The notes: generated from the sequence alone by a model not told the origin. 64,000 nt of DNA from Lactarius indigo (GCA_025766275.1 JAFKAC010000073.1:124001-188000), one strand, 5' to 3'; shown: positions 9,848 to 20,619, counted from the first letter of the stretch. Made by a program: numbers and translations.

Positions 9848-11422
9848 CTGGCTTCAAAACTAGGAAGCAGGAGCCGTTCCCAGTTCAAACCAGAATTCAT
9901 CACCAGAAGAACAGAAGACGATCTCTCTGACAACATCAAGGGAGTAGCCATCTGGAAAACCTACGACGAAACTGAAGGATATTACGTTTGGAGCAAAGAA
10001 GACAACGGATATATTCCTATTGAATACATAGAAGACAAACGACTTTGGGTAGTCATCGCACAATCAACCAAAGACCACAAGTGGTTCTCTGTCAAACCAG
10101 TACCACTAGAATTCGGACTTGGTCCATATAGAAACAACCCAGTTGGCATAGTTGTCGACTCAGATACAGAAGAACCTGCTCAGGATTCGGATCAACATCA
10201 ATCCCCTGTTGCATCAGTGGAAGCTACATCAGGTGTCCCCTCTTTAGCCCCACAAGAACCCATAGATTCAGGTGCTCGCACACCAACAAACTCAAGCATT
10301 AGAATGACAAGCACAGCCACACAAATCAACACCTCAATCACCCACACCCCTAGTGGAGGTGGCAGTAGCAAAGGAGGAGGTGGAGGTGGAGGTGGAGGTG
10401 GAGGCGGAGGTGGAGGTGGAGGCGGTGGAGGAATCCCTGCTGGAAGAGCCCCACCTTTAGCCCCCCCTCCTGCCGGAGATAAATTAACAGGCCTACCACC
10501 AAAAGAATTCACTGGAGACCGAGCCCACAGCAAGAAATTCCTAAAAGAGTTCACCTTCTACCGGGCCCTCAATGGATCAATCGAGCAAATGAGAAACCCC
10601 TATCTCAGATGCATTGTCTTCCTCTCCCTAATACGAGGAGACTTGGTTGATGACTGGGTTATGGAACAAAGTGACTGGCTTACTGATGAACTTGCTGGAG
10701 GACGGGCTACAACAGAAGAAGACCTGTGGATCACCATCCTAGATCGCTTCCAGGCTGCTTACACAGACGTTGCAGAAAAGCAGAAGGCACAGAAGGCACT
10801 CCAAGCAGTCAAAATGGAGAATGGAGACCTTGACACCTATATCGCTCAGTTTGCCGCCCTTGCAAAGAAGGCAGGATATGGTGCAGATGAAGAAGGAACC
10901 CTGGATATCTTCTCACGGGGTCTACCTGAAAAACTGGTCAGGAACATCATACAGTTCGACCACCCAGATGACTGGAAAGAATGGACCCAATCAGCCAGAA
11001 AGCACCATCAAGACTTCATCAATCTCCAAAATCGCTTCGGAATCAAAAAGGAAACTAAAGCTGGATTCACAAAAGGGCAATGGAACAATGCCTTTAAAGT
11101 CAAACCACGTGACCCAAATGCGATGGACATAGGAAGGACTCAAAGAGGAGCTGCAGGAAGAGCAGCCCTCACTGAAACCGAAAAACAGAAGCTCCAAGCA
11201 GAAGGGCGCTGCTTCCGTTGCAAGAAACAGGGGCACATATCGCGAAACTGCCCTGACAAACCAGCCAAACTCGCAGAAGCATCAACTACACCCTCTGCAC
11301 CATCCACCACAAAAACCAAAGAGGAACTAGCAAATGAGATGTGGGGAACTCTGATGGCACAGAGTGAGGAAGTGCGAGCACTGCTCGTAGAGAAAGCCTT
11401 TGCTGAGAAGGATTTTTCGTAG
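9848..11422 (+). CDS. gag of element D
   Basis: Open frame from the LTR to TAG 11420-11422. No in-frame ATG precedes about 10304; the most likely start by comparison with A, C and G is the CTG at 9848 (CTG GCT; the others have GTG GCN). N-terminal about 120 residues: YIPIEYIEDKRLWVVIAQ, similar to the FRPVEF domain of A and C. Then a Ser/Thr-rich linker and a run of about 20 glycines (10370-10435). The Ty3-type capsid domain follows (DKLTGLPPKEFTGDR, LDTYIAQFAALAKKAGYG, IFSRGLPEKLVRNI), then the CCHC zinc knuckle CFRCKKQGHISRNC (about 11211-11252). The capsid part would assemble the particle and the knuckle bind RNA. Pol follows by -1 frameshift. Confidence 0.85.
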   Translation: MASKLGSRSRSQFKPEFITRRTEDDLSDNIKGVAIWKTYDETEGYYVWSKEDNGYIPIEYIEDKRLWVVIAQSTKDHKWFSVKPVPLEFGLGPYRNNPVGIVVDSDTEEPAQDSDQHQSPVASVEATSGVPSLAPQEPIDSGARTPTNSSIRMTSTATQINTSITHTPSGGGSSKGGGGGGGGGGGGGGGGGGGGIPAGRAPPLAPPPAGDKLTGLPPKEFTGDRAHSKKFLKEFTFYRALNGSIEQMRNPYLRCIVFLSLIRGDLVDDWVMEQSDWLTDELAGGRATTEEDLWITILDRFQAAYTDVAEKQKAQKALQAVKMENGDLDTYIAQFAALAKKAGYGADEEGTLDIFSRGLPEKLVRNIIQFDHPDDWKEWTQSARKHHQDFINLQNRFGIKKETKAGFTKGQWNNAFKVKPRDPNAMDIGRTQRGAAGRAALTETEKQKLQAEGRCFRCKKQGHISRNCPDKPAKLAEASTTPSAPSTTKTKEELANEMWGTLMAQSEEVRALLVEKAFAEKDFS

Positions 11423-14400
11423 GCTCGAACCCAGCGGCCTGGGCTAGAGCTTTAAACATTTCCAGTGTACAATATAGTCAATATAGATCCTTGAAAGTCC
11501 CTGTACACCTGGAAACTGCACACAAAACGGCCGATCAAGACGTCCTAGTAGACTCTGGAGCTACGGACAATTTTATAGACCCCAGACTCCTGAAGCAAAT
11601 GGGGATAGGGACGATACCCCTGTCAAACCCAAAAAAGATCTGGAATATCGACGGAACCCTTAATAAGGCAGGAGAACTAACGGCATACTCCATGCTAGAT
11701 GTCCAATCAGGATCCAAGAAACTACCCATGAGGTTCCTGGTGACAAATCTAGGGGAAGAACGAATGATCCTGGGATACCCCTGGCTTGCTGCCTTTGAAC
11801 CCCAATGCAACTGGAAGGACTCCACCATCGACACCAGTCACCTCCCTGTCATCATCACTACCCAAGGACTCCAAAAACAAGACACCCCCAAGCCAAGGAT
11901 CCACATCCGGAAAATGTGGAGCACGTTCCTGGAAGAGTGCGGGTATGAGGAAGGAGATGAACTCTATCTCAGATTTACCCAAGATGAGGTCATTGGCAAA
12001 ACCACGGTGGCCTCAGAATTGGCGCAAAAGGCACGAGATCAAACTGAAAGAACGCTAGAGGAGATGGTCCCCAAGGAGTACCTACAACATCAGAAGGTCT
12101 TCAGTGAAGAGAACTCCCACCGATTCCCACCAACCAGATCATGGGATCACGCTATTGACCTCACTCCAAATGCCCCAGCCACTATTGATTGCAAAATATA
12201 CCCTCTAACACGTGATGAAAATGAAGCCCTTACCAAATTCCTCAATGAACACCTTGAAAAGGGATATATCCAGCCCTCTAAATCCCCATACTCGTCTCCC
12301 TTCTTCTTCATCAAAAAGAAAGATGGAAAGCTTCGCCCTGTCCAAGACTACCGACGGATCAACCAGTACACTGTCAAGAATCGATACCCACTCCCCTTAA
12401 TCCCAGAATTGATTGACAAGGTCCGGGATGCGGCGTTGTTTACCAAATTTGATATCCGATGGGGTTATAACAACATCTGGATCAAAGAAGGAGATGAATG
12501 GAAGGCGGCCTTCAAAACCAATCAGGGGCTGTTTGAACCACGTGTCATGTTCTTTGGACTCACCAACTCGCCAAGCACATTTCAGACCATGATGAACGTA
12601 ATATTCCGTGACATGCTCCTAACTGGAGAAGTCATAATCTACATGGATGACATCCTTATTGCCACTATTGATGACCTGGAAAGACACCGCAAGGTGGTCC
12701 ATCAAGTTCTAGAACGCCTAGAGGAACATGATCTCTACCTAAAACCGGAGAAATGCGCCTTTGAGGTTAGGTCTATAGAGTACCTGGGTGTCATATTGGA
12801 AAAAGGGAGGGTCCGAATGGACCCGATTAAGGTTCAGGGTGTACGTGACTGGCCCACTCCAACAACAGCCAAAGAAGTCCGTGCCTTTCAAGGATTTGCA
12901 AATTTCTATCGCCGCTTCATCCGAGGATTCTCCATGATTGCCCGTCCCCTTAACAACCTACTCAAAAAGGACACCAAATGGGAATGGACGGAAGACTGTC
13001 AAAAGGCATTTGACACACTCAAGACCCTGCTTGGAAAGGAACCTGTGCTCATTCAACCGAATTTGGAAAAACAATTTGAATTGGAAGTGGATGCATCCCG
13101 ATTTGCCAACGGAGGGGTGCTTTACCAAAAGGATAACCAAGGAATTCGCCACCCAGTGGCCTACTACTCCCAGACATTTGGACCAGCAGAACGAAATTAT
13201 GACATCTATGATCAAGAATTGCTAGCCATTGTGCGGGCTCTACGACACTGGCGGGCATATCTAGCAGGCTCCCCTCACAAGGTAGTGGTGTACACAGACC
13301 ATGCAAACCTCCAATATTGGAAAGAACCACACAAGATCAGCCGACGGGTAGCACGAGAAGTCCTGGAACTCTCCGAATTTGATATAGAGCTCCACCACAT
13401 TGCCGGCTCCAAGAATGCCCGGGCAGATGCCCTGTCAAGAAGACCAGACTACGATGATGGTTCCCATGACAACTCGGATGTAACAGTCCTTCTGGAAGAA
13501 CTATTTGTCAAAGCTACAAGGGAACTGCCACAGGAACAAGAACTATGGGCATATGTCACACAGAACCTAGACCAGGAACGTATCAAAACCTGGATAGATA
13601 CCCACAACCTAAAAGAACACTCAGGGCTCCACTGGAAAGATGAGCGCTTGGTTGTTGCAGGGAACAACGACCTTAAGAGGGGGGTAATTCACGCTTTTCA
13701 TGACCTTCCAAGCGCTGGACACCCTGGAATCTCAAACACAATGGCTCTGATAACACGAGACTACTGGTGGCCTGGCATGAAGAAAGATGTGGAAGAATAT
13801 GTCAAAGGATGCGCAGCATGCCAAGCCAATAAAGTCAACACCCACCCAAAGAAGCCAAGCCTCTCACCCATTTTTGGACAGATGACAGAACCATTTGAAA
13901 CTGTCAGCATGGATTTCATCGTCAAATTACCCAAGTCAAAAGGCTATGACACAATCCTCACAGTCACAGATCACAATTGTTCGAAAGCAGCATTATTCAT
14001 CCCTTGCAACGAAACAATAGATGCAGCCGGAGTCGCACAACTCTATTTACAACACATCTACCGCCACTATGGCCTTCCCAAGAAGGTCATTTCTGATCGA
14101 GACCCACGATTCACATCAATGTTTGCAAGAGCCCTCTGCAAAGCCTTAGACATCAAACAGAACATCTCAACAGCATACCACCCACAAACAGATGGACAGT
14201 CAGAACGAACAAACCAATGGTTAGAACAATACCTAAGGTTTTGGTGTAATGCAAGACAGGATGATTGGGTAACCTGGTTACCAATGGCAGAATTTGCTCA
14301 TAACTCCTGGCCCAATGCTACAACCCGAATTCCCCCATTTGAACTAATCATGGGAAAACTCCCACGCACCACATGGACGCCAAAACCCTCCCCAGTTCCA

Positions 14401-16341
14401 AGTGTAGGACAACGTCTTGAAGAACTGAAGAACAAGAGGAAGGAAGCTCAGGACAACCTAAAGAAAGCACAAGATTCACTAGCACGGCGACCCTCCAAGT
14501 TTGAACCATACAAAGAAGGAGAAATGGTGTGGCTAGAAGGAACAAACATAAGGACTAGTCATCCAACTGCCAAACTAGCTCCAAAACGACATGGACCCTT
14601 CAGGATTACCAAAGTCCTGTCACCGGTCAACTATGAACTCGCCCTACCCCTGCAATGGAAGATCCACCCTGTGTTCCACGCCAACCTACTTACACCATAT
14701 AGGGAAACACCACTCCATGGAGAAAACTTCCCACGACCCCCACCTGACATAATAAATGGAGAAGAAGAATGGGAAGTAGAGAAAGTTCTAGACTCTGCCA
14801 AGAAGGGACGACGACGTAAACTCCATTACCTCATCAAATGGAAGGGCTTCCCTGACAGTGACAACTCATGGGAACCGGAGGAAAATGTATCGGCCCCTGA
14901 AGCAATTCAAGACTTCTTCCGGCTACACCCAAATGCCGAAGGAGCGCCCGCCTCACATATAAGAAGTACAAGGTTGGAAGGAAAAGACCCCCACTCCTCT
15001 ATTCTTACATCTTCGCACACAATGCCTTCTCGCTCCTCCTCTGTTGAAGCCCTCGTTGAACGCTCCATAGAACGAGGGTTCTTCTCTCGACCCCCAACCC
15101 CAGAACAACAGACCACCATGGATGTCAACCCAGCACTGGTTGCACTGTTGGAAACCTTCAATGGGCATCCCAACTTAGTCCCAAGGTCCTCCTTGTCTCC
15201 CCCTCCTGAACCAACCGCCACTCCTCCTCCACTCCCTCCTTCCACCCCCCCTCCTGACTCTCCCCTGGTCTCTGTGATTTCCCACTCATCAATGCCTCCA
15301 CTGGAGGATGCCCCTATCGACTATGAGCGTGTAGCTGCCACCGCCAACGATGAACCGGACGAAGATGATGACCACCCAGGCCTCCCCTTCTTCCCAAACA
15401 CAGAAACCTCAGCTCGCTTCCACCCTCTCTATATCAACCAACCTGGTGGTACTAAAGTCCTGGCCAAGTACATCGCCTACACTGGTAACCGTCAAGATGT
15501 GAAGGGCTGTATGGGTAGAGGTCAGCCTGTCTATGGAGAGCCTGTGTACCTGGACAGTCTCCCAGGGGCTATGCCACAAGTCATGTCAGATGATCAGATG
15601 CAGCAGCTCTCACGTGACGACCCTCAGGCATATGCTGTAGATGAGGCACTGAGGGATCTCAACTCCCCACAGCTAGATGCAGAAATCTCTCGCCTCCGCC
15701 ACTGTTTGGAACAGCGGGCTATGCTCCAGAGGCAGTTCACTGATCTGCAGGCTCAATGCAATCGAGTCCATGGACTACTGTTCAACACCACCTCAGAACT
15801 TGACGGAGTGCGCAGTTGGCTGGAAGCCGCACATGCCTATACCCGGATTGCAGAACACTATGCTGACACATGGCAGCAACCTCGCCTCTTCCGCCACCAA
15901 GACCTTCCCTTTCCCCCTCGCCCTGGAGGACCTGTAGAGATGCCTCGCCTCCGGGAAAATCGCAATGGAGACCTGTGCTGGCGCTGTGACAGTCGCTTCC
16001 ATCGCAGCTTCAACTGCCCTCGAACCAAGCAGTACTGCTACCATTGCCAGAGTGCAGGCCACTGGCCCAACAAGTGCCTATGGCGCCGGCTTGAAGAACA
16101 ACCGGGAGAAGAAGACGCTGCCAACAAGTGGTGTGGCAAGTGTTTTAGGAACGACCCTGGACATGCCGAGATCCGCTGCCCCGTCTATGAGCAGTGCTGG
16201 AAGTGCGGAGTTCGCGGACACTTCCAGTTCCTTCGCACCCATCGCTGCCGGGAGATTATTGCAGAGAACTACAACTCTGACTGGGTTGATGATGACCTGG
16301 TACAGACTGACGATCCTGAGCCCGGCACAGACCATTTCTAG
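11416..16341 (+). CDS. pol of element D: protease, RT, RNase H, integrase, chromodomain and zinc-knuckle tail
   Basis: In the -1 frame to gag and open from the shift site. Counting from the codon at 11491: protease LVDSGATDNF (Asp 21), RT with FDIRWGYNNI and YMDD (384-387), RNase H (ELEVDASRFANGG, TDHANLQYW). The integrase has an HHCC finger (HPGIS...CAACQ) and D808, D869 and E905, which is DD35E. The GPY/F region and a chromodomain (about 1091-1145, EEEWEVEKVLDS, LIKWKGFPDSDNSW) follow. Unusual for the family is a tail of about 450 residues: a Pro/Ser linker, a module around VLAKYIAYTGNRQDVKG, a coiled-coil-like part (AEISRLRHCLEQRAMLQRQ) and four zinc knuckles from about 1496 on (CWRCDSRFHRSFNC, CYHCQSAGHWPNKC, CGKCFRNDPGHAEIRC, CWKCGVRGHF). 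1616 residues, no stop. Confidence 0.93.
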   Translation, partial: FVGSNPAAWARALNISSVQYSQYRSLKVPVHLETAHKTADQDVLVDSGATDNFIDPRLLKQMGIGTIPLSNPKKIWNIDGTLNKAGELTAYSMLDVQSGSKKLPMRFLVTNLGEERMILGYPWLAAFEPQCNWKDSTIDTSHLPVIITTQGLQKQDTPKPRIHIRKMWSTFLEECGYEEGDELYLRFTQDEVIGKTTVASELAQKARDQTERTLEEMVPKEYLQHQKVFSEENSHRFPPTRSWDHAIDLTPNAPATIDCKIYPLTRDENEALTKFLNEHLEKGYIQPSKSPYSSPFFFIKKKDGKLRPVQDYRRINQYTVKNRYPLPLIPELIDKVRDAALFTKFDIRWGYNNIWIKEGDEWKAAFKTNQGLFEPRVMFFGLTNSPSTFQTMMNVIFRDMLLTGEVIIYMDDILIATIDDLERHRKVVHQVLERLEEHDLYLKPEKCAFEVRSIEYLGVILEKGRVRMDPIKVQGVRDWPTPTTAKEVRAFQGFANFYRRFIRGFSMIARPLNNLLKKDTKWEWTEDCQKAFDTLKTLLGKEPVLIQPNLEKQFELEVDASRFANGGVLYQKDNQGIRHPVAYYSQTFGPAERNYDIYDQELLAIVRALRHWRAYLAGSPHKVVVYTDHANLQYWKEPHKISRRVAREVLELSEFDIELHHIAGSKNARADALSRRPDYDDGSHDNSDVTVLLEELFVKATRELPQEQELWAYVTQNLDQERIKTWIDTHNLKEHSGLHWKDERLVVAGNNDLKRGVIHAFHDLPSAGHPGISNTMALITRDYWWPGMKKDVEEYVKGCAACQANKVNTHPKKPSLSPIFGQMTEPFETVSMDFIVKLPKSKGYDTILTVTDHNCSKAALFIPCNETIDAAGVAQLYLQHIYRHYGLPKKVISDRDPRFTSMFARALCKALDIKQNISTAYHPQTDGQSERTNQWLEQYLRFWCNARQDDWVTWLPMAEFAHNSWPNATTRIPPFELIMGKLPRTTWTPKPSPVPSVGQRLEELKNKRKEAQDNLKKAQDSLARRPSKFEPYKEGEMVWLEGTNIRTSHPTAKLAPKRHGPFRITKVLSPVNYELALPLQWKIHPVFHANLLTPYRETPLHGENFPRPPPDIINGEEEWEVEKVLDSAKKGRRRKLHYLIKWKGFPDSDNSWEPEENVSAPEAIQDFFRLHPNAEGAPASHIRSTRLEGKDPHSSILTSSHTMPSRSSSVEALVERSIERGFFSRPPTPEQQTTMDVNPALVALLETFNGHPNLVPRSSLSPPPEPTATPPPLPPSTPPPDSPLVSVISHSSMPPLEDAPIDYERVAATANDEPDEDDDHPGLPFFPNTETSARFHPLYINQPGGTKVLAKYIAYTGNRQDVKGCMGRGQPVYGEPVYLDSLPGAMPQVMSDDQMQQLSRDDPQAYAVDEALRDLNSPQLDAEISRLRHCLEQRAMLQRQFTDLQAQCNRVHGLLFNTTSELDGVRSWLEAAHAYTRIAEHYADTWQQPRLFRHQDLPFPPRPGGPVEMPRLRENRNGDLCWRCDSRFHRSFNCPRTKQYCYHCQSAGHWPNKCLWRRLEEQPGEEDAANKWCGKCFRNDPGHAEIRCPVYEQCWKCGVRGHFQFLRTHRCREIIAENYNSDWVDDDLVQTDDPEPGTDHF

Positions 16342-16378
16342 GGACGTTGGGACGACAAGGACTCTGAAGGGAGGGTAA

Positions 16379-16520
16379 TGTTATGGACTGAACTTGTTTT
16401 GACTTTACTATTAGTTTCTTACTTACACTTGCATTCGCGGGAAAGTCTTTCCTTTCTTGGCTTTCCCTTTCTTGGACTTGCTGCGCACTAGGAGCCTTAA
16501 GATTCTCTCCTAGTGCAAAG
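16379..16520 (+). repeat. 3' LTR of element D, first part (split by Copia)
   Basis: Starts TGTTATGG after the polypurine tract GAAGGGAGGGTAA. It runs to CAAAG (16516-16520), where the Copia element is inserted. The LTR resumes at 22903. Confidence 0.9.
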
Positions 16521-17149
16521 TGATGAACAGCACACATGAAGATGATACTCACAGTGACAAGAAGACTGTGGTGAGATATCAAGAGTGGCTGAAAGGCAGC
16601 AACAGGGGTGAAGTCAAGCAGAGTGAAGCAGAGGTTGTCTGGCACACAAACAGTGAGAACTGATATTGTTACATTGAAGGGAAGGGAGCTTACCTGGCAC
16701 ACAAACAGTGAGAACTGATGTGGACCAGGAGCGTACATGGTACTCTACTTATACTCCTACAGGGGGTGACAGTAGTACAAGGTAAGTAACGCTAGTCACA
16801 GAATACAAAGGTGCTATTGTTCTACAAAGGGACAAAAGAGTGGACGCTTTGAGAACAAGGGAAAGGAGAACAAGAAGAGTCCAGAACTAGATGATATCAT
16901 ACTGACATCATAATAAAGATAATACCAAGTAAAGAACAAAGGAAAGTATAAAGGCGTTATACAACGCAGAGTCCGGATGCATGATGTCATTAGAAGTACA
17001 GTGATGTCATATGTGACGCAATGATAAGTCCAGATTGTACAGATCAAATAGTATCTAATCTACAAGTCCTGTATATCTAATCTAAAGCAGTCCATGCTGC
17101 AAGTCCGGTCCGTATGAGCCGCTAAGTGCGCAAGGGTCACTTATCAACA
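16521..17149 (-). repeat. 3' LTR of the Copia element
   Basis: 629 bp; on the minus strand TGTTGATAAG...CTGTTCATCA. Preceded on that strand by the polypurine tract ACGGGGAGA. It contains a direct repeat of about 22 bp (CACACAAACAGTGAGAACTGAT on the plus strand, twice between 16640 and 16725). Confidence 0.93.
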
Positions 17150-17168
17150 TCTCCCCGTGATCTACAAT

Positions 17169-19250
17169 CTAAGTACACACAAGTCCCATGTCATCATTGT
17201 GCTTCTGCAGCAGGACACGCGGTAGTGACTTTGTGAAGCCGTCCGCAACCATATCCACAGTAGGAGTTCTAATGAGGGTGATGGTCCCCTTTTCAATGTA
17301 CTCCCGAATGACATGATGCCGTATGGCAATGTGCTTAGACCGTCTCCCAGTGACAGGGTTCAGGGCCAAGTCAATGGCACCCTTATTGTCACCATGAAGT
17401 GGGATGGGGTCGTCGACCTCGTACCCGAGTTCCGTGAGGAAGCTCTGATACCACGCAGCCTGGTTAGCCGCGTCGGTCATGGCCATGTATTCCGCTTCCG
17501 TTGTGTTTTGGGCAACAGTCTTTTGCTTGCGCGAAGACCAGCTTATTGCACCGTTAGCTAGTAGGAACACATAACCAGAGGTGGAGTGGCGGTCGTCAGT
17601 CTGATCAGCCAGACTGGAATCAGTGTAGCCGTGAAGGCCATCGCCATTGGCGCCATCATAAACAATACGCATATCCATAGTTCCCACTAAGTAGGACAGG
17701 ACATACTGCGCAAGTCGCAGATGTTGTGGTGAGGGATTCGCTGCGTACTGCGCCAAACGTGACACAGCGAAGGAGATATCTGGCCTAGTGCCAATCTGCA
17801 CGTAAAGCAGACTCCCAATTAGAGATTGGTAGTGGGAAATATCTGAGGCAGTTGCCTGCGACGTATATTTAACCAGGTGCTCGTCAGCACCAGCGGGCAA
17901 GGGTGTGTTGTGTGGTGTGGCATCAGACATGCCAAAGCGTTCAAGGACATCCTTGATGTAGCCGGACTGATCTATTTCGATGCGTCTAAGGGAGCGGTCG
18001 CGCACAATGCGCATACCAAGATAAGACTCTATCTCCCCGAGATCTGTCATCTCATAGCGTTCAGACAAGTCTGACTTCAAACGCTTAATTCCACTCAACG
18101 AGGGACCCAGTATAGTGATGTCGTCAACGTAGACAATAACGAAGAGTGGATCATACCCCTCCCGTTGAGGCATCACATATATGCCAGCATCAGCAAACGT
18201 CCGCTTAAAGCCGAGTGCAGTGAGCACTCCATGGAATTGCAAGTTCCATGCGCGGGAGGCCTGTTTGAGACCATAGATCGCCTTAACCAGGCGACACACC
18301 TTCGTCTCAGAGCCAGTGACAGTGAAACCTTGTGGCTGCTCCATGTATATCTCCTCGTCAAGTACGCCATTGAGAAAAGCAGACTTAACATCCATTTGAT
18401 GGATGTGCCAGTCCTCCAGCGTGGCCAACGCCAGAAGTAAACGTAGCGACTCAAATCGTGCGACGGGAGAGAAGGTTTCATCAAAATCTACGCCAGGGAT
18501 CTGCGTGAATCCCTTAGCCACCAAGCGAGCTCTGTAGCGGCCATCCGCTTTGAGCTTGAAGACCCATTTGGATTTTACTGCCTTACGGTTAGGCGGGAGA
18601 TCCACTAACTCCCAAGTCCCATTCTTAGCTAGGGCGTCCATTTCATACTGACACGCCTTAGTCCACTCATCTGCAGCTGCAGACCGCATGGCCTCTGCAT
18701 AGGTTGCAGGGTCTCGGCCAACAAAAGCAGCAGCCAGTAACTCCGCATACCCCAGACGCCTGCCGCGCCATGCCGCATTGTCCGCATTGAAGTAACGCGG
18801 ATTAGGGACAGGGGCACGTGCACTGCGCCTTGGTGCATTGTCCATCTCGCGCAACAGCTGACTACGCTGTGCACGATCCTCAAATCCCCCAGGCATTTCT
18901 GGTGAGGGAGGAGGGACATGGCGCATAATGCGCGTTGCACTAGGACGCGGCGGGGGTGAAGTGGGAGTGGTTTGCTCACGCTTAGGTGTGGTGGGCGGAG
19001 CAGGTAGAGCAGGTGGTGGAGTGGTGGGGCGTGGTTGGACTTGTGGGGGGTCTAAGAGCTTTTCAACATCCTCCTCCTCACTACTACTGGAGTGTGCAGG
19101 GGAGGGGGCTCGCATTGGTGGTAACGCCGGCGGGTGAGGCACGGCAGTCACTGTTGTGCTAGGCACGACTGGTGGTGAAGGTGTGGGGTGTGTCTCAACA
19201 CCCTGGAGGGACGGGAAGCTACTCTCGTCGAATGTCACATCCCTGGACAC
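17169..19250 (-). CDS. Copia RT and RNase H (open frame of about 690 codons)
   Basis: Continuous frame after the integrase stop. Pro/Ser-rich linker, then RT: WVFKLKADGRYRARLVAKGF, DFDETFSPVARFESLR, the catalytic YVDD at residues 374-377 and HQMDVKSAFLNGVL. The RNase H follows: GYTDSSLADQTDDRHSTSGY and VAQNTTEAEYMAMTDA with HGDNKGAIDLA. It ends LQKHNDDMGLVCT. In the living element this would be the C-terminal half of one Gag-Pol polyprotein. It has no start of its own, so it is not independently expressed. Confidence 0.88.
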   Translation of the reverse strand: MSRDVTFDESSFPSLQGVETHPTPSPPVVPSTTVTAVPHPPALPPMRAPSPAHSSSSEEEDVEKLLDPPQVQPRPTTPPPALPAPPTTPKREQTTPTSPPPRPSATRIMRHVPPPSPEMPGGFEDRAQRSQLLREMDNAPRRSARAPVPNPRYFNADNAAWRGRRLGYAELLAAAFVGRDPATYAEAMRSAAADEWTKACQYEMDALAKNGTWELVDLPPNRKAVKSKWVFKLKADGRYRARLVAKGFTQIPGVDFDETFSPVARFESLRLLLALATLEDWHIHQMDVKSAFLNGVLDEEIYMEQPQGFTVTGSETKVCRLVKAIYGLKQASRAWNLQFHGVLTALGFKRTFADAGIYVMPQREGYDPLFVIVYVDDITILGPSLSGIKRLKSDLSERYEMTDLGEIESYLGMRIVRDRSLRRIEIDQSGYIKDVLERFGMSDATPHNTPLPAGADEHLVKYTSQATASDISHYQSLIGSLLYVQIGTRPDISFAVSRLAQYAANPSPQHLRLAQYVLSYLVGTMDMRIVYDGANGDGLHGYTDSSLADQTDDRHSTSGYVFLLANGAISWSSRKQKTVAQNTTEAEYMAMTDAANQAAWYQSFLTELGYEVDDPIPLHGDNKGAIDLALNPVTGRRSKHIAIRHHVIREYIEKGTITLIRTPTVDMVADGFTKSLPRVLLQKHNDDMGLVCT

Positions 19251-20520
19251 TCAGACGGAGCGGGTTGAGCGGTCCCAGAGCTTATAGCCCTTAGATTCGG
19301 GCTCAAACCCAATAAGCGTGACCTCAATGGCCTTCGCATCTAGTTTGCGACGCTTATCAGCGGGTACGTGCATGTACCCCTTGCATCCGAAGACACGAAG
19401 ATGTGAGACATCAGGCACTTTGCCAGAGTGCCAGAGCTCATAAGGGAGTGCGCCACTTAAGCCCACGGACTGGAGAGCGATTATAGATGTGCACAGCTGC
19501 GCACACTGCATGCTCCCAGAAGCCTTTAGACATGCCAGCTGTGTGGAGCATGGACATTGCCTTATCCATAATGGTGCGGTTAAACCGCTCGGCTTTACCG
19601 TTGGACTGTGGTGAACCCGGCATCGTGAGGTGATGCTCTATCCCTTTCTGCTTAAGAATGTCCTGTGTGACACTCGACATGTATTCGCCACCGCGGTCAG
19701 AGTGCAGAGCGCGCAGTTTATGGCCAGACTGGGTTTCACCCCAGGCCAAATACATCTGCAGCGACTTAGCAAACTGGTCCTTTGATTTAAGGAAGTGTAC
19801 CACAGTGAACTTAGTGTGGTCGTCTATGAAGGTGGCAGTGTAGGTCGAGCCTTGCAAGGACTGAGTCTGCATAGGACCAGCGAGGTCACTGTGCACAATC
19901 TCAAATTGACGAGTTGTCCTCTTGTTAGAGGACGCAGAAAAGGGTTGGCGAGTGGATTTGCCCATTTCACACCCACGGCAGACTGTGTGGGCCGTGGTAG
20001 AGCTATCTATGTCCATGCCAGTAGTGGCAGAGGGACCATGCGCCTTCAGCGCTGCAGAGGAGATGTGTCCCATGCGTTGATGCCAGATATCAAGTGTGGC
20101 AGCACTTGATTTTGTGTGGGCGTTGAGGCCGACGCTGGCTGCGTCCAACCAGTAAAGGTTGTCCTCAAGGTAGCCTTTAGCCACACACTTTTGGTTGACA
20201 GATATTTTAAATGAGCCACTATCAAAGGCAATTTCAGCACCTTTTGTGCTAGGGCGCGCGTCGACAAGAAGCGCGTCTTCACCTGTGGTAGGTGTAGCAC
20301 ATTGCTGAGGGTGATAGAGATACCCTGGCTCGTAGTAAAGATGACAGACCCAACACCCACTTGGTCTATAGTGGACTTATCACCCTAGGCGTACAGTGCC
20401 TTTTGTTGGGGTGTAGTCCTTGAAGTCAGACCGATGTGGGGTGATGTGGTGTGTGGCACCACTGTCCATCATCCAACGCACACGCGAGGCAGCATACAAG
20501 GCAACACCAATTGATTCAGA
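19251..20520 (-). pseudogene. Copia protease and integrase, frameshifted
   Basis: The protease motif MMDSGATHHITPHRSDF is read at about 20490-20430, then a stop. An overlap of two frames at 20360-20046 shows a one-base indel after RALAQK. Integrase from 20184: zinc finger LDIWHQRMGHISSAALKAHG with CRGCEMGK, core FEIVHSDLAGPM, IDDHTKF, ALHSDRGGEYMS and SPQSNGKAERFNRTI (DDE residues present). Another frame change near 19500 leads to LPYELWHSGKVPDVSHLRVF. The last piece ends RSV followed by TGA at 19251, where CGA would join it to the RT frame. Confidence 0.82.
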
Positions 20521-20619
20521 GGCCCAATCTATCTTGGGCTCTACAACTTCTGTGATGGAGGCGGTGGTAGGTACTAAGACATGACTATTGGCAGGCCTTG
20601 TTGCCTGCTTTCTCCTTCT

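Noticed and set aside
17313..19137. Plus-strand open frames across the Copia RT (for example 17313-17561, 18165-18440, 18928-19137)
   Set aside because: They l lie opposite the RT/RNase H frame, show no domain and are explained as antisense shadows.
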